64,000 nucleotides of DNA from positions 1-64,000 of the forward strand of contig JBJKQE010000091.1 of NCBI GenBank assembly GCA_046705645.1, given 5' to 3'. The notes under the pieces were generated by a model, which did not search any database, was not told the origin of the DNA, and worked only from the letters and a program-made list of their open reading frames with translations. The stretch's first letter is position 1, and each line of letters opens with the position of its first letter. The translations under genes and the position numbers were made by a program. Of the stretch, positions 26,445 through 35,896 are shown piece after piece. This stretch comes from FEN-1297 sp046705645 (lineage in GTDB: Bacteria; Bacteroidota; Ignavibacteria; Ignavibacteriales; Ignavibacteriaceae).

Positions 26445-27791
26445 CTAAAATACAACCCATCCGAGAACATAAAGCGTATTATTGTCGGATGCGTTTCTTC
26501 CGGAACCGTCATAATTGGAACTGGCTCCGTTAAATTTACTATACGCTACATATTGAACTGAAAACTGAGTATTTAACCAGGGCAGGTAAGTTACTTGTGC
26601 TATCAAGCCGTTACTGTTCGGCGACGAAGTATTATACCCGTCGACTGGATCAGCACTATAAATGATAGCATCTTTATCTCCGCTGGTTGCAAAATATCCT
26701 AATGAAAACGCAACACCAACCGGTAAATTATAGCTTGCATCAATTTTAAATGCATTGAGGTTTAAAGACGGATTGGCTGAATTTTTTAATATATAATAAG
26801 TTTCATCAAGATTTTGTTTTTCGGTAATATAACTTGAGTGCGCTATTATTGTTCCGTTACTTAATGTCTTTTCGTACTGTGCATCAAAACCAATATCCGT
26901 GTATTTATCGGTATTGATATCACTTATACCAGTAGGATAAATTTTAGATGCTATACCAAAAGTTCCAACTTCAAGGTAGTCGCTATCCCATTGTTTTTGC
27001 AGAGCAACTCGCCAATAAGGTGAATAACCTGCCAGTGTCATCGATTGATCTGCAGTAGTTTCAGGTATTGGGCCTCCTTGTTTGGTAACATGGTAGAGAC
27101 TGAATTCGCCGTAAATTAAGTTATTATAAAGTGCGTAAGCGCCAAGTCCGGAAACAAATCCTCCTAAATTATCAATTATCGGAGCGGCACCCGGAGTTGG
27201 AGCAACACCCGATGAAGCATAAGGAAATCCCCATGCGGGAGTAGTATTCCAAACATCTTGCACAGTTGGATTATTGTTAAGAGTTACACCATAAAGCAGG
27301 TCATTGGAAAATAAAGTTGTATGGTCGGCAAATCTTAAATCGGTATTATCTAATCCGAAACTGCCGGATTGATCATCATATGTAACCTGGATGAATGAAC
27401 CAAAATTCGGAGAAATTGCTCCGGCTATAAATAAGCTAAATTGCTGCGGAAATTCCGTAACATCGTTAGATGTTCCAGGAATAGTTTTAGCAATTTTATT
27501 ATGCGAACCTTGAATCATCGCAGAAATTGGCAACATAGATAATAATTTTAAGTTTGTAGTTTCTTCTTTGTAAGTTGATTGAATAGTAGCAATGCCCGTC
27601 ATTGTGTATCCGTTTAATTTGAAAAGTCTTCCAAAAGGTGTTAATTCAGGAAAAACATAGTGACATGCACTGCATGGTAAATTAGTTTGACGTGCAAAAC
27701 TTGGTATTGAATAAGAAACACTAGATAAAGAGAACAGGAAAATCCCCAATAATATCGTAATAACTTTTAGGTTATTAACTTTAGCTGACAT
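26445..27791 (-). CDS. Outer-membrane-like protein with one N-terminal CxxCH heme motif
   Basis: A 448-residue exported protein. I choose the ATG at 27791, which has GGGAGGT seven bases upstream; a longer frame starts at 27836. After the signal peptide (VITILLGIFLFSLSSVSYS) comes ARQTNLPCSACHYVFPELTPF with GRLFKLNGYTMTG. The single CSACH heme site is followed by a pattern typical of a family of bacterial proteins that join one heme to a barrel. The remaining ~400 residues are strand-rich and porin-like, with GSFIQVTYDDQSGSFGLDN and a final aromatic-hydrophobic strand (LYVLGWVVF). The 45-bp gap to the small cytochrome c gene suggests co-transcription. A role moving electrons at the outer membrane is plausible but not shown. 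Confidence 0.8.
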   Translation of the reverse strand: MSAKVNNLKVITILLGIFLFSLSSVSYSIPSFARQTNLPCSACHYVFPELTPFGRLFKLNGYTMTGIATIQSTYKEETTNLKLLSMLPISAMIQGSHNKIAKTIPGTSNDVTEFPQQFSLFIAGAISPNFGSFIQVTYDDQSGSFGLDNTDLRFADHTTLFSNDLLYGVTLNNNPTVQDVWNTTPAWGFPYASSGVAPTPGAAPIIDNLGGFVSGLGAYALYNNLIYGEFSLYHVTKQGGPIPETTADQSMTLAGYSPYWRVALQKQWDSDYLEVGTFGIASKIYPTGISDINTDKYTDIGFDAQYEKTLSNGTIIAHSSYITEKQNLDETYYILKNSANPSLNLNAFKIDASYNLPVGVAFSLGYFATSGDKDAIIYSADPVDGYNTSSPNSNGLIAQVTYLPWLNTQFSVQYVAYSKFNGASSNYDGSGRNASDNNTLYVLGWVVF

Positions 27792-28390
27792 TAGATTACC
27801 TCCCGTAAAATTATTGGTAAAATTATTTTCATTCATTCGGTATCTTTTTCCTCTAAAAATAATAAGTTTGAGTTAATGTTTAAGATTACCAAAATATTGA
27901 AAAAAATGTCGTTGCCTTAATCACCAAGATTTTGAAACAATTTATTTACAGTTTCTTAGAAGGTAAAACTAATAATCGCTTATTCTGAAAAGTTTCTAAT
28001 TTTCATTTTGCTTTGTATTAATTTATTCCTTTTCTTCTGCATTTGTTCCCCATTTTAGTGATCCTACAGAATAACCTATATAAGAGATATGGTTATTGCT
28101 AAAATCATAACAAGTTTATTAAATCAAATGCTTAAGACGAATTAGAGTTATCTTCATATATTTCTAGCTGTCTACACAAAAAATTTGGCAAAGACATTTT
28201 AGCCGATAAAGTTATAACAATAATTGTTCCAACATCAATTGCTTCAAGTTTAGCAATTTTCAAAGGTTTTATCAGCAAATTCCTTTAAATGGGAAGATTA
28301 AAGATTTTTTGTTCTTGTATATGGGATTACTCAGGCATTTTGACTGATATTTATAGAATTGGGGTGAGTGAACTTTAATTTCGATAAGAA
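27792..28390. other. Intergenic region, no gene supported
   Basis: About 600 bp between the barrel cytochrome and the M13 peptidase terminator. A plus-strand frame open for about 46 codons (near 28135-28288) has no family features and no start signal. I see no RNA gene, repeat or strong promoter. Confidence 0.3.
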
Positions 28391-28425
28391 AACAGAAAGC
28401 AGATGTTGAAACTCTGCTTTCTGTT
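28391..28425 (-). terminator. Terminator of the M13 peptidase gene
   Basis: AACAGAAAGCAGA and TCTGCTTTCTGTT form a perfect 13-bp stem around TGTTGAAAC; on the minus strand it ends in TTTTCTTAT. It lies 14 bp past the stop of the gene ending at 28439. Confidence 0.92.
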
Positions 28426-28438
28426 AAAATAATTTATT

Positions 28439-30481
28439 TTACCAAATCTTAACTAATTTATCTTTAGGCATTCTCATTGGATCACCAGGTTTTACATCAA
28501 ATGCTTTCCAAAAAGCCGGTGTATTACTCAATGGTCCATCTACTCTGTAGTGTTCCGGCGAATGCGGATCAATTTTGACTCTAAGTCTCATCCTTTCAGG
28601 TCTGGTTTTAATTTTCCAAATATTTGCAAATGATAAAAAGAATCTTTGAGCCGGTGTAAATCCATCAATTTCCTTTCCCTCTTTATATTCTTTAGTTTTC
28701 ATAAAAGCATCAAACGAAATATTTACTCCGCCAAGATCTGCAATATTTTCTCCTTCAGTTAATTTACCATTAACATGCAATGTATCTACAGCTATATAAT
28801 TATCAAATTGTTTAACAATTCTTTCTGCTCTTTTATCGAATTTTTCCTCGTCTGATTTAGTCCACCAATCTTTCATATTTCCGGAAGCATTATACTGCCT
28901 TCCTTCATCATCAAAACCATGAGTCATTTCATGGCCAATTACACAACCGATTCCGCCGTAGTTAACGGCATCATCGGCTTTAGGATCGAAAAACGGAGGC
29001 TGCAAAATACCGGCAGGAAAAACTATTTCATTATTTTGAGGATTATAATAAGCATTAACTGTTTGCGGAGTCATACCCCATTCGGTTTTATCAACCGGCT
29101 TGCCGATCTTAGTAATATCTTTTTTTGTATTAAAAATTGAAGATTGAAGTACATTACCAAAATAAGATTCCCTGTTTATAACTAACCCTTTATAGCTTTT
29201 CCATTTATCCGGGTAACCGATTTTAACTGTAAACGCAGCTAATTTTTTTATTGCCTCTTTTTTTGTCTCCGGGCTCATCCATTCTAAATTTTCAATCCTT
29301 GTTTTAAGAGAAGCCATTAAACTATGTACCATATCCAAAGCACGCTTCTTAGCATAAGGTGGAAAATATTTTTTAACAAATAATTTTCCCAATTCCATTC
29401 CAACGCTTCCATTGATAGTACCTAAAACTCTCTTCCAGCGGGGCTGCATTTCTTTAATCCCATTCATCTTTTCCCCGTAGAAATTGAAATTTGCATCTAC
29501 AAAAGAATCACTTAAATAAGGGCTTGCTGATCTGATTATGTTCCATTTCAAATATTCTTTTAAAATTGGAAGGGGAGTGGTTTTAATAATATTGCTGACT
29601 TCTTTAAAAAAGTCAGGTTCAGCAACATTGATATCTCCCGGTTTTGAGACTCCCATTAAGTTAAAATAATTATTCCATTCAAAATCAGGAGAAATTGAAA
29701 TTAATTCCTTTATCGTCATTTTATTATAAGTCTTTTTAGGATCCCGTCTTTCTGTTCTGGACATAGAAGCTTTTGCAAGTTCAGTTTCAAGTGCTACTAT
29801 ATCATCAGCATATTTTTTAGCAGTTGTTGAATCTACATCAGTTAACATGAAAGATTTTTTAATTAAAGATTCATAACTCTTTCTGATGGATATAGTATTA
29901 TCATCAGTTTTTAAATAATAATCCCGGTCAGGAAGACCTAATCCGCTTTGATCCAATTGAGCAATATTCATTTTACTATTTTTTGCATCCGGTCCTGAGC
30001 CAAAACCGAAAAGCGGATTTGAATATCCTAATTGAACTTTAACAAGTTCTTTATAAAAATCATTCAGATTCTTTATATCACTCACTGCTTTTAGGTCGGG
30101 TTGAATAGGCTGATAACCATCTTTTTCAATTTTTGCAGAATCCATACCAGTAGAATAAAAATCACTGACAAGCTGTTCGCTGCTGCCTTCCTTCCAATCG
30201 GATTTTCTATCTACTTCAGTCAAGATGTTTTTAAGTTTATCTAAATTATCATTATTTAAAATATAAAAAGAGCCCCAACCTGAATATGCGGCTGGAATCT
30301 CTGTCTTTTTCAGCCAGTTCCCATTTGCATATTCAAAAAAATCAGTTGCCGGGCTTACAGTTGTATCCATATCACTACGGACTATTTCATTATTAATTTG
30401 TCCGTGCGATTCTGAAATTATACCTGAGAAAAAAATGAACCCGATAATAAAAGGAAAGCAATTTGCTATTTTTGGTAACAT
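28439..30481 (-). CDS. M13 family zinc metallopeptidase (PepO/neprilysin-like)
   Basis: A 680-residue exported peptidase. A signal peptide (FPFIIGFIFFSGIISESHG) precedes the M13 N-domain, which starts SPATDFFEYANGNWLK. The catalytic domain has IGHEMTHGFDDEGRQYN (zinc His pair and Glu), GENIADLGGVNI (third zinc ligand Glu and catalytic Asp), NAYYNPQNNEIVFPAGILQ, and the C-terminal HSPEHYRVDGPLSNTP. The protein ends VKIW, close to the usual C-x-x-W tail of the family. It cleaves peptides in the periplasm or outside. I choose the ATG at 30481, which has AGGTG before it, over a GTG nine bases further out. It stands alone on its strand. Confidence 0.93.
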   Translation of the reverse strand: MLPKIANCFPFIIGFIFFSGIISESHGQINNEIVRSDMDTTVSPATDFFEYANGNWLKKTEIPAAYSGWGSFYILNNDNLDKLKNILTEVDRKSDWKEGSSEQLVSDFYSTGMDSAKIEKDGYQPIQPDLKAVSDIKNLNDFYKELVKVQLGYSNPLFGFGSGPDAKNSKMNIAQLDQSGLGLPDRDYYLKTDDNTISIRKSYESLIKKSFMLTDVDSTTAKKYADDIVALETELAKASMSRTERRDPKKTYNKMTIKELISISPDFEWNNYFNLMGVSKPGDINVAEPDFFKEVSNIIKTTPLPILKEYLKWNIIRSASPYLSDSFVDANFNFYGEKMNGIKEMQPRWKRVLGTINGSVGMELGKLFVKKYFPPYAKKRALDMVHSLMASLKTRIENLEWMSPETKKEAIKKLAAFTVKIGYPDKWKSYKGLVINRESYFGNVLQSSIFNTKKDITKIGKPVDKTEWGMTPQTVNAYYNPQNNEIVFPAGILQPPFFDPKADDAVNYGGIGCVIGHEMTHGFDDEGRQYNASGNMKDWWTKSDEEKFDKRAERIVKQFDNYIAVDTLHVNGKLTEGENIADLGGVNISFDAFMKTKEYKEGKEIDGFTPAQRFFLSFANIWKIKTRPERMRLRVKIDPHSPEHYRVDGPLSNTPAFWKAFDVKPGDPMRMPKDKLVKIW

Positions 30482-30692
30482 TGTGAACACCTGAATTTAT
30501 GGTTGATAAATACATTTTATTAAAGATGCTTTGTTAATACATGAAAAAACAAAAATATATAAAATTCGGGAGAATAATAAAGAAAAAATAACAAATGGTT
30601 TAATAAAAAATTCTATTAAATTACTACAAGGCTAGATTTTTAAGATTATAAAATTATTATAATGATCTGTGATATGTTAATTATCAATTATA

Positions 30693-30720
30693 TAAAAATC
30701 CCCGAGGATTTTGTCCTCAA
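30693..30720 (-). terminator. Probable terminator of the YbaK-like gene
   Basis: GAGGA and TCCTC (30704-30718) pair with a short loop; read on the minus strand the stem is followed by GGGGATTTTTATA, giving a T tract. It lies about 58 bp past the stop at 30778. Confidence 0.55.
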
Positions 30721-30777
30721 TATTTTGAAGCTTTTATTAATTTGAAAAGATTTCCAAAATTAATTAGTTTCCCAAAA

Positions 30778-31251
30778 TCAAAGCATCGATTGAAATGAGA
30801 AATCTAAAATTTTAGGCTTTACTAATCTTTCAAAATCTTTATAAGACATTTTTATTATTTCCGAATGCGAACAAGCATTAAATGCAATTTCTTCATTTTC
30901 AGTTAAGCTTTTTGAAACATATACTTCAAGACCATATAAATTACCGAACGGCGGCATTGCGCCAACTTCGCAATCCTGGAATTTATCCATGAATTCCTGT
31001 TCATAAGCAAGTCTTACATTATCACTGTTCATAACGGTTTTGAGAAGGTCGAAATCAACTTTATCTGAAGCCGGCAATACAGTCATTGCCATCTTACCTT
31101 CAATCTTTATTAATACCGATTTCGCAAGCTCTTTACCCGGTATATGAGTTAATGCAGCAACTTCCTGTGCGGTATATGCAGACGAATGTTTGAAAGTGAT
31201 ATACTTAATTTTGTTATTATCCAGGAACTCTTTTAATTTTTGAATTGGCAT
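30778..31251 (-). CDS. YbaK/ProX-like aminoacyl-tRNA deacylase
   Basis: A 157-residue single-domain member of the YbaK/EbsC family: KIKYITFKHSSAYTAQEVAA, then GKELAKSVLIKIEGKMAMTVLPASDKVD with the conserved lysine, and EVGAMPPFGNLYGLEVYVS, the G-x-x-P-P-F-G signature. Family members clear mischarged aminoacyl-tRNAs (for example Cys- or Ala-tRNAPro) in the cytoplasm. AAAGGAGG lies six bases before the ATG. It is upstream of the M13 peptidase but separated by a terminator-like hairpin. Confidence 0.88.
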   Translation of the reverse strand: MPIQKLKEFLDNNKIKYITFKHSSAYTAQEVAALTHIPGKELAKSVLIKIEGKMAMTVLPASDKVDFDLLKTVMNSDNVRLAYEQEFMDKFQDCEVGAMPPFGNLYGLEVYVSKSLTENEEIAFNACSHSEIIKMSYKDFERLVKPKILDFSFQSML

Positions 31252-31397
31252 ATCGTCCTCCTTTTTGTTTTTAATAAAATAGACTCAGAGCTAAAGATTG
31301 TCCGTAAAAAGTATTGATATAATCTACAATCCATTTGTTATTTTGTTTTTCAAATCAGCTCCATTTGAAAGATCAGATAGTCCCGGGTAAAAGACAT

Positions 31398-31718
31398 TCA
31401 AACTAAGATATTAACCTTTTCCTCAACTTCTTTCGTCAATTCAAGAAAACGCTTATAAGGAATTGCTGTTAAGCTTTTAGCCTGAAAAGCTCCGTTGGAC
31501 ATACTGATCATAGAAACTTTTGCAGCGGTTTCTTCATCCGGCGCTTCATAAATATCGAGGAAATCATAGGGACCTAAGAGTGCATAATGGGAAATAAATT
31601 TAACTTCGGGGCATTTCTTTTTTACCTCATCAAGCCAGGCGCGGCCTAATTTGGCTCTGTTCCATAATTGGCTGGCTACATCGGGCGATAGTTTAGTCAT
31701 CAGTATAAATGTTTTCAT
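31398..31718 (-). CDS. GYD domain protein
   Basis: A 106-residue GYD-domain protein: MKTFILMTKLSPDVASQLWN, then YALLGPYDFLDIYEAPDEET, where GPYD stands in for the namesake G-Y-D, and a C-terminal helix. GYD proteins are small cytosolic alpha/beta barrels related to the dimeric alpha/beta-barrel superfamily, with no firm biochemical role. AGGAGG precedes the ATG by 7 bases, a strong ribosome site. It is followed after 147 bp by the YbaK-like gene on the same strand. Confidence 0.85.
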   Translation of the reverse strand: MKTFILMTKLSPDVASQLWNRAKLGRAWLDEVKKKCPEVKFISHYALLGPYDFLDIYEAPDEETAAKVSMISMSNGAFQAKSLTAIPYKRFLELTKEVEEKVNILV

Positions 31719-32102
31719 GGCTTATCCTCCTATGTATGGATTTTAATTTTTTTAACCGGCAACCGGTTTGTTACCATACATCTTAAGCCGTGGAAATAAC
31801 AGGATGGTTTAAGGTGTTAATGTATTAACTTATTCCTTAATTGAAATATACATTTCAGTTTTTAAAATTCAAAGCCAAAGTAAATAAATAAAAACATTTT
31901 TAACATTTTGTGTATCCTAATTTTTTACCGTTCATAAAGATTTTGTAAATTTGATGTACAAAAAATACCGTTTATGTAGCTTTTTGTCCGTTATTAATTT
32001 TTTCGAATCAAATAGTGAAAAAAACGGTAATTTTGAGTTTAAATTTATACCCACAAGGTATGTTCTTTATTCTACAAAATACCATAAAAATAAGGTGAAA
32101 TC
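31719..32102. other. Divergent intergenic region, no gene seen
   Basis: 384 bp between the GYD gene (leftward) and the NTF2-like gene (rightward). AT-rich with AAAAA/TTTTT tracts; no RNA gene or clear promoter boxes identified. Confidence 0.3.
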
Positions 32103-32546
32103 ATGAAAAGATTTAATATTTTGACTGTATTGTCGGTCTTATTACTGTCAGTCTCTCTCTTTGCAGTGAATAATGAGCTGAAGGAAGATAAATCAAATAT
32201 TGAACAGACAATTACAAATTATGTAAAAAGTGTCGATAGCAGAAATGCTGATAATTTATCAAAAACTTTATTATCAAACGGCACTATTATTACATTAAAT
32301 AATATTACAAAATCAGTTGATAAATACTCAGGAGATCAATTTATTAACTTAGTTAAAAACGGAGAAAAAGGCGGTTGGGTAAGAAATGTCACTATCAATT
32401 CTGTTGATACTGATGGAAATACTGCCACTGCTCAAGTGAAAATTACAGATGCAAGATTAAAACAAACAGGTTTCTTTACTCTTGTAAAAGATAACGGTGC
32501 CTGGAAGGTTGTAAGCGAGGTAACAACTCTTGAGTTAAATAAATAA
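32103..32546 (+). CDS. Exported NTF2-like (lumazine-binding-type) protein
   Basis: A 147-residue protein: signal peptide (residues 1-~21, ILTVLSVLLLSVSLFA), then an NTF2-like alpha+beta fold with IEQTITNYVKSVDSRNADNL (helices), the ITLNN and DQFINLVKNGEKGGWVR turn, and beta strands TATAQVKITDARLKQTGFFT and AWKVVSEVTTLE. It resembles the 'putative lumazine-binding' branch of exported NTF2-like proteins, which have a ligand pocket but no established reaction. It is convergent with the efflux operon and shares a terminator with it. Confidence 0.8.
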   Translation: MKRFNILTVLSVLLLSVSLFAVNNELKEDKSNIEQTITNYVKSVDSRNADNLSKTLLSNGTIITLNNITKSVDKYSGDQFINLVKNGEKGGWVRNVTINSVDTDGNTATAQVKITDARLKQTGFFTLVKDNGAWKVVSEVTTLELNK

Positions 32547-32560
32547 AATAAGCTGTAATT

Positions 32561-32612
32561 AAAAAAACGGTGTATTCTTAATTTTAATAGAATACGCCGT
32601 TTTATTTTTTAA
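32561..32612. terminator. Bidirectional terminator between convergent genes
   Basis: ACGGTGTATTCT and AGAATACGCCGT (32567-32600) pair with one G-U or mismatch. A-rich DNA flanks the left side and TTTTATTTTTT the right, so it can end both the rightward NTF2-like gene and the leftward efflux operon. Confidence 0.9.
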
Positions 32613-32618
32613 AAAATA

Positions 32619-34217
32619 TTATTTTGAAACTTCAGCGCTTCCAACTGGTTTCTTTTTGTATTTTAAAAAGAAAAGCGGGATTATTATCAAAATAGTTATT
32701 GCTGCTCCGGCCAAAAAATCATCGGCTATTCCGCGCACAAAAGCTTGATTGGTTAAATTTTGTGCAATCAAAATTTTGGCTCTGGCCGCTACCTGACTTC
32801 CAGCACCGCCCATTGATTGCTGAACAAAATGTTTTAATCCGTATTGTACATGTTTAAAAGCATCAGAATTTTTATTAACCGATTGACTATATATTGCAGA
32901 ATGGAAAATAACTCTCCGTGTAAGTAAAGTACCTAAAATAGCAACACCGAAACTACCGCCGACTTGCCGGATAGTGTTAAACAATCCGGTAGCTTGGGCC
33001 ATTTTTTCTTTGGGAATATTATTTATAGCAATTGTACTTAATGGAATAAACATAAAGCCTAATCCGAAGCCTCTAATGATTAAAGGCAGCAAGATTCCGC
33101 TATATTCGGTTGTAAGTGATAAATCTTTATACAAATACATACTAAAAAATGTTAGAATGATTCCGATTGAAATTGGAATTTTGGGATTTAATTTATCTGT
33201 CATTTTACCTGCAATCGGCGACATTATAGCCTGAATAATTCCTACGGGAAAAAATACCAGCCCAGCCTGCAGAGCCGTGTAGCTTAATGAATTTTGAAGA
33301 TATATAGGTAAAAGAAAAGAGTTGCCGAAAAATGCTAAACCAAAAATAAAGAACATTATGTTGGATAAACCAAAATTACGACTCTTTAAAATTCTTAAAT
33401 CCAATATTGGATTTTTAGCCGATAATTCTCTTGATAAGAAAATTACAAAACTTATAAATGCAATAAAGAAACATGTAAGTATAAAGTTTGATGTCCATCC
33501 GCCTGTATTCCATGCAGAATTTCCATCTGAAAGAGCTAATAAAAGTGCTACAAGAAAAATCGTCATGCTTACCAGGCCGATCATATCAAACTTGCCTTTT
33601 CTAGGTATTTTGTAATCTTTCAAAATTACCCAAGCTGCAGCTACACCAATAGTTCCGATTGGAACGTTAATATCGAATATTGCATTCCAATCAAATTTGT
33701 CTATTAAATATCCTCCAAACATAGGACCTAGTGAAATAGAAGCTGCTGAAGCTATACCCCAAAATCCAAGTGCAAAACCTCTTTGTTCCGGAGGGAACTC
33801 TCTCGTAATGATAGCCATTCCCACTGGCATAATCAGACCTCCGCCAGCTCCTTGAATGATCCTGAAAAATATAAGCATGTTTTCGTTTGAAGCAAGACTG
33901 CATAGTAAAGATCCGATAGTGAAGAGTATTAATCCTAAATTGTATGCTTTTTTGTAACCGAAATTATCGGCAATCCATCCTGAAGATGGAAAGATAACCG
34001 ATCTAATTAAAAGATATACCGTGAGCACCCATTCTATTTTATCTACACTTACACTGAATGCAGCCATCATTTTGGGCATGGCAACATTTACTATGGAGGC
34101 ATCCAGCACAGATATAAATGTTCCTACCATAACAACAGCAAGAACAAGCCACTTGTAATAGGAGCGTTCATGCAAATTTGAAATAGCCGACGAACCATTA
34201 ATTATATTATTTGACAT
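32619..34217 (-). CDS. DHA2-family MFS drug transporter (second copy)
   Basis: A 532-residue major facilitator with about 14 membrane helices, typical of the EmrB/QacA branch. It contains NVAMPKMMAAFSVSVDKIEWVL, motif A SGWIADNFGYKKA, motif C-like GFWGIASAASISLGPMFGGYL, and GLVFFPVGIIQAIMSPIAGKM. It is a close paralogue of the 37229 transporter, with long identical stretches such as PEQRGFALGFWG against PEQRGMALGFWG. It is the last gene of the TetR-headed efflux region, separated from the MFS_3 gene by a 270-bp gap that is unusual for this operon. Probably a proton-driven exporter working with HlyD and TolC proteins. Confidence 0.9.
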   Translation of the reverse strand: MSNNIINGSSAISNLHERSYYKWLVLAVVMVGTFISVLDASIVNVAMPKMMAAFSVSVDKIEWVLTVYLLIRSVIFPSSGWIADNFGYKKAYNLGLILFTIGSLLCSLASNENMLIFFRIIQGAGGGLIMPVGMAIITREFPPEQRGFALGFWGIASAASISLGPMFGGYLIDKFDWNAIFDINVPIGTIGVAAAWVILKDYKIPRKGKFDMIGLVSMTIFLVALLLALSDGNSAWNTGGWTSNFILTCFFIAFISFVIFLSRELSAKNPILDLRILKSRNFGLSNIMFFIFGLAFFGNSFLLPIYLQNSLSYTALQAGLVFFPVGIIQAIMSPIAGKMTDKLNPKIPISIGIILTFFSMYLYKDLSLTTEYSGILLPLIIRGFGLGFMFIPLSTIAINNIPKEKMAQATGLFNTIRQVGGSFGVAILGTLLTRRVIFHSAIYSQSVNKNSDAFKHVQYGLKHFVQQSMGGAGSQVAARAKILIAQNLTNQAFVRGIADDFLAGAAITILIIIPLFFLKYKKKPVGSAEVSK

Positions 34218-34489
34218 GATGTATTTTCATCTAAAATTTATTAAAGAACTCTTTGCTTTGGCCCTTGCGCACTTTGAAATAATTCAGGCAAAGCGTCTCT
34301 TCAATGCAAGCGAAGGTCTATTTTAACATGAAAGATCTCCGTTAACTTGAGGCGTGGGCGAGAAGGGTCGCTGAGAGAATAACTCCTTTGTTAGAAATAT
34401 TAATATCAATTTCAGTAAAAAGGAATTTTATTATAATGTCGCATTTAAAATCTCAATAGAATATTTGTTAAGTGTTTTAAAAAAATATT

Positions 34490-35833
34490 TTAATCTTTTT
34501 CTTCATATGATAATCTAGTTGCTGTTTCAACTCCCTGTAGAGCTTCCGGAATAATTCCCAGTCTTATGTATATTGGTCTAATAAGTGTTCTCATCTTCGG
34601 AAGATTAATTAAAAAATAAATTGCACCGATTAAGCAGAAAAATCCGCCGATAATTAATGTTAACGAAGCACCTATCAATCCGGCTGCTGTGCCTGCAAGT
34701 AAACTTCCAAATGGAGCAACACCTCTGAACGACATTGCATAAAGACTCATTACTCTGCCGCGTTTATCATTATCCACAATTGTCTGCAGCATTGTGTTGC
34801 TTCCGGCTAATTGAATCATCATTCCGATACCGGTCATAAACATAAAAATTAAGGACAATACCAAAACATGTGAAAGCGCAAAGGCAATCAATCCGATTCC
34901 AAATACGAATACAGAATATGTTATAAGTTTTCCAAGACCCAAAACACTTTTTTTATTCATTAAAATTATTGCTCCTGAAAGGGCACCCAGACCGGAAGCT
35001 CCCATTAAAAATCCAAAAAGATCGGCTCCGCCATGGAAAAATTGTTTTACAAAAACCGGAGCTAGAATTCTAATTGGTGTGCCCATAAAACTTACAATGG
35101 CCAGAAGGATTAGGATTGATTTAATTGGTTTAAATCCGAAAGCGTATTGAAGTCCTTCTTTTAATTCTTTAAATGTTTCCTTTTTCTTGGGTGGAACGGA
35201 CTTGTGCACAACATCCATTTTTAGTAATGATAAAATAACTGCGATATAACTTATAGCGTTTAGTAGAAAGCACCATCCTTCACCAAATAATGAAATTAAA
35301 ATTCCGGCAACTGCCGGTCCGATTAGCCTGGCAGAATTTACCATACTAGAGTTAATAGCTATTGCATTGCCTAAATCTTCCCGGTTATTGCCCACCATTT
35401 CAACCATAAAAGATTGTCTTGTAGGCATATCTAGAGCATCAAAAACGCCAAGAATTATGCTGAGTACTATAATTTCCCAAACTTGTATAACGTTGAATAA
35501 TACAAGTCCCGCAAGCACAAAAGCTTGAATCATTGAAAGCGCTTGTGTGTATAAAAGAATTTTATGTTTGTTCAAACGGTCGGCTAATACACCTGCAAAT
35601 GGTGTAATTATAAGAAGTGGAATTTGTCCTGAGAATCCAACAACACCTAGGAGAAATGCAGAATTCGTTAATCTGTAAACGAGCCATGTTAGAGCAATAC
35701 GCTGAACCCAGGTACCAACAATTGAAATGCCCTGTCCGCCGAAGTAAAGTCTAAAGTTTCTATGATTTAAAGCTCTAAATGCAGTAAAGCGTCCCAATAA
35801 ATATTCAGTCGATCCGTTTTTCCCATTAGTCAT
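34490..35833 (-). CDS. MFS transporter (MFS_3, EntS-like)
   Basis: A 447-residue major facilitator with about 12 membrane helices. Family features are NHRNFRLYFGGQGISIVGTW at the start, FAGVLADRLNKHKILLYTQA (motif A), DALDMPTRQSFMVEMVG, and NKRGRVMSLYAMSFRG, all of the MFS_3 group with enterobactin exporter EntS as the best-known member. It is unlike the two DHA2 transporters in the same region. It lies between the TolC gene (63 bp away) and the second DHA2 gene and probably exports a small hydrophobic compound. Confidence 0.88.
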   Translation of the reverse strand: MTNGKNGSTEYLLGRFTAFRALNHRNFRLYFGGQGISIVGTWVQRIALTWLVYRLTNSAFLLGVVGFSGQIPLLIITPFAGVLADRLNKHKILLYTQALSMIQAFVLAGLVLFNVIQVWEIIVLSIILGVFDALDMPTRQSFMVEMVGNNREDLGNAIAINSSMVNSARLIGPAVAGILISLFGEGWCFLLNAISYIAVILSLLKMDVVHKSVPPKKKETFKELKEGLQYAFGFKPIKSILILLAIVSFMGTPIRILAPVFVKQFFHGGADLFGFLMGASGLGALSGAIILMNKKSVLGLGKLITYSVFVFGIGLIAFALSHVLVLSLIFMFMTGIGMMIQLAGSNTMLQTIVDNDKRGRVMSLYAMSFRGVAPFGSLLAGTAAGLIGASLTLIIGGFFCLIGAIYFLINLPKMRTLIRPIYIRLGIIPEALQGVETATRLSYEEKD

Positions 35834-35896
35834 TCTTGAACATCTTTTCTCAATAATTTCCTATATTAAATGCTTTCTGCATTTAGCAAAAAAATG

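Noticed and set aside
28135..28288. Short plus-strand frame with KKFGKDILADKVITIIV
   Set aside because: Only about 46 codons, no ATG or ribosome site at its start, no recognised family, and it lies in otherwise non-coding DNA.
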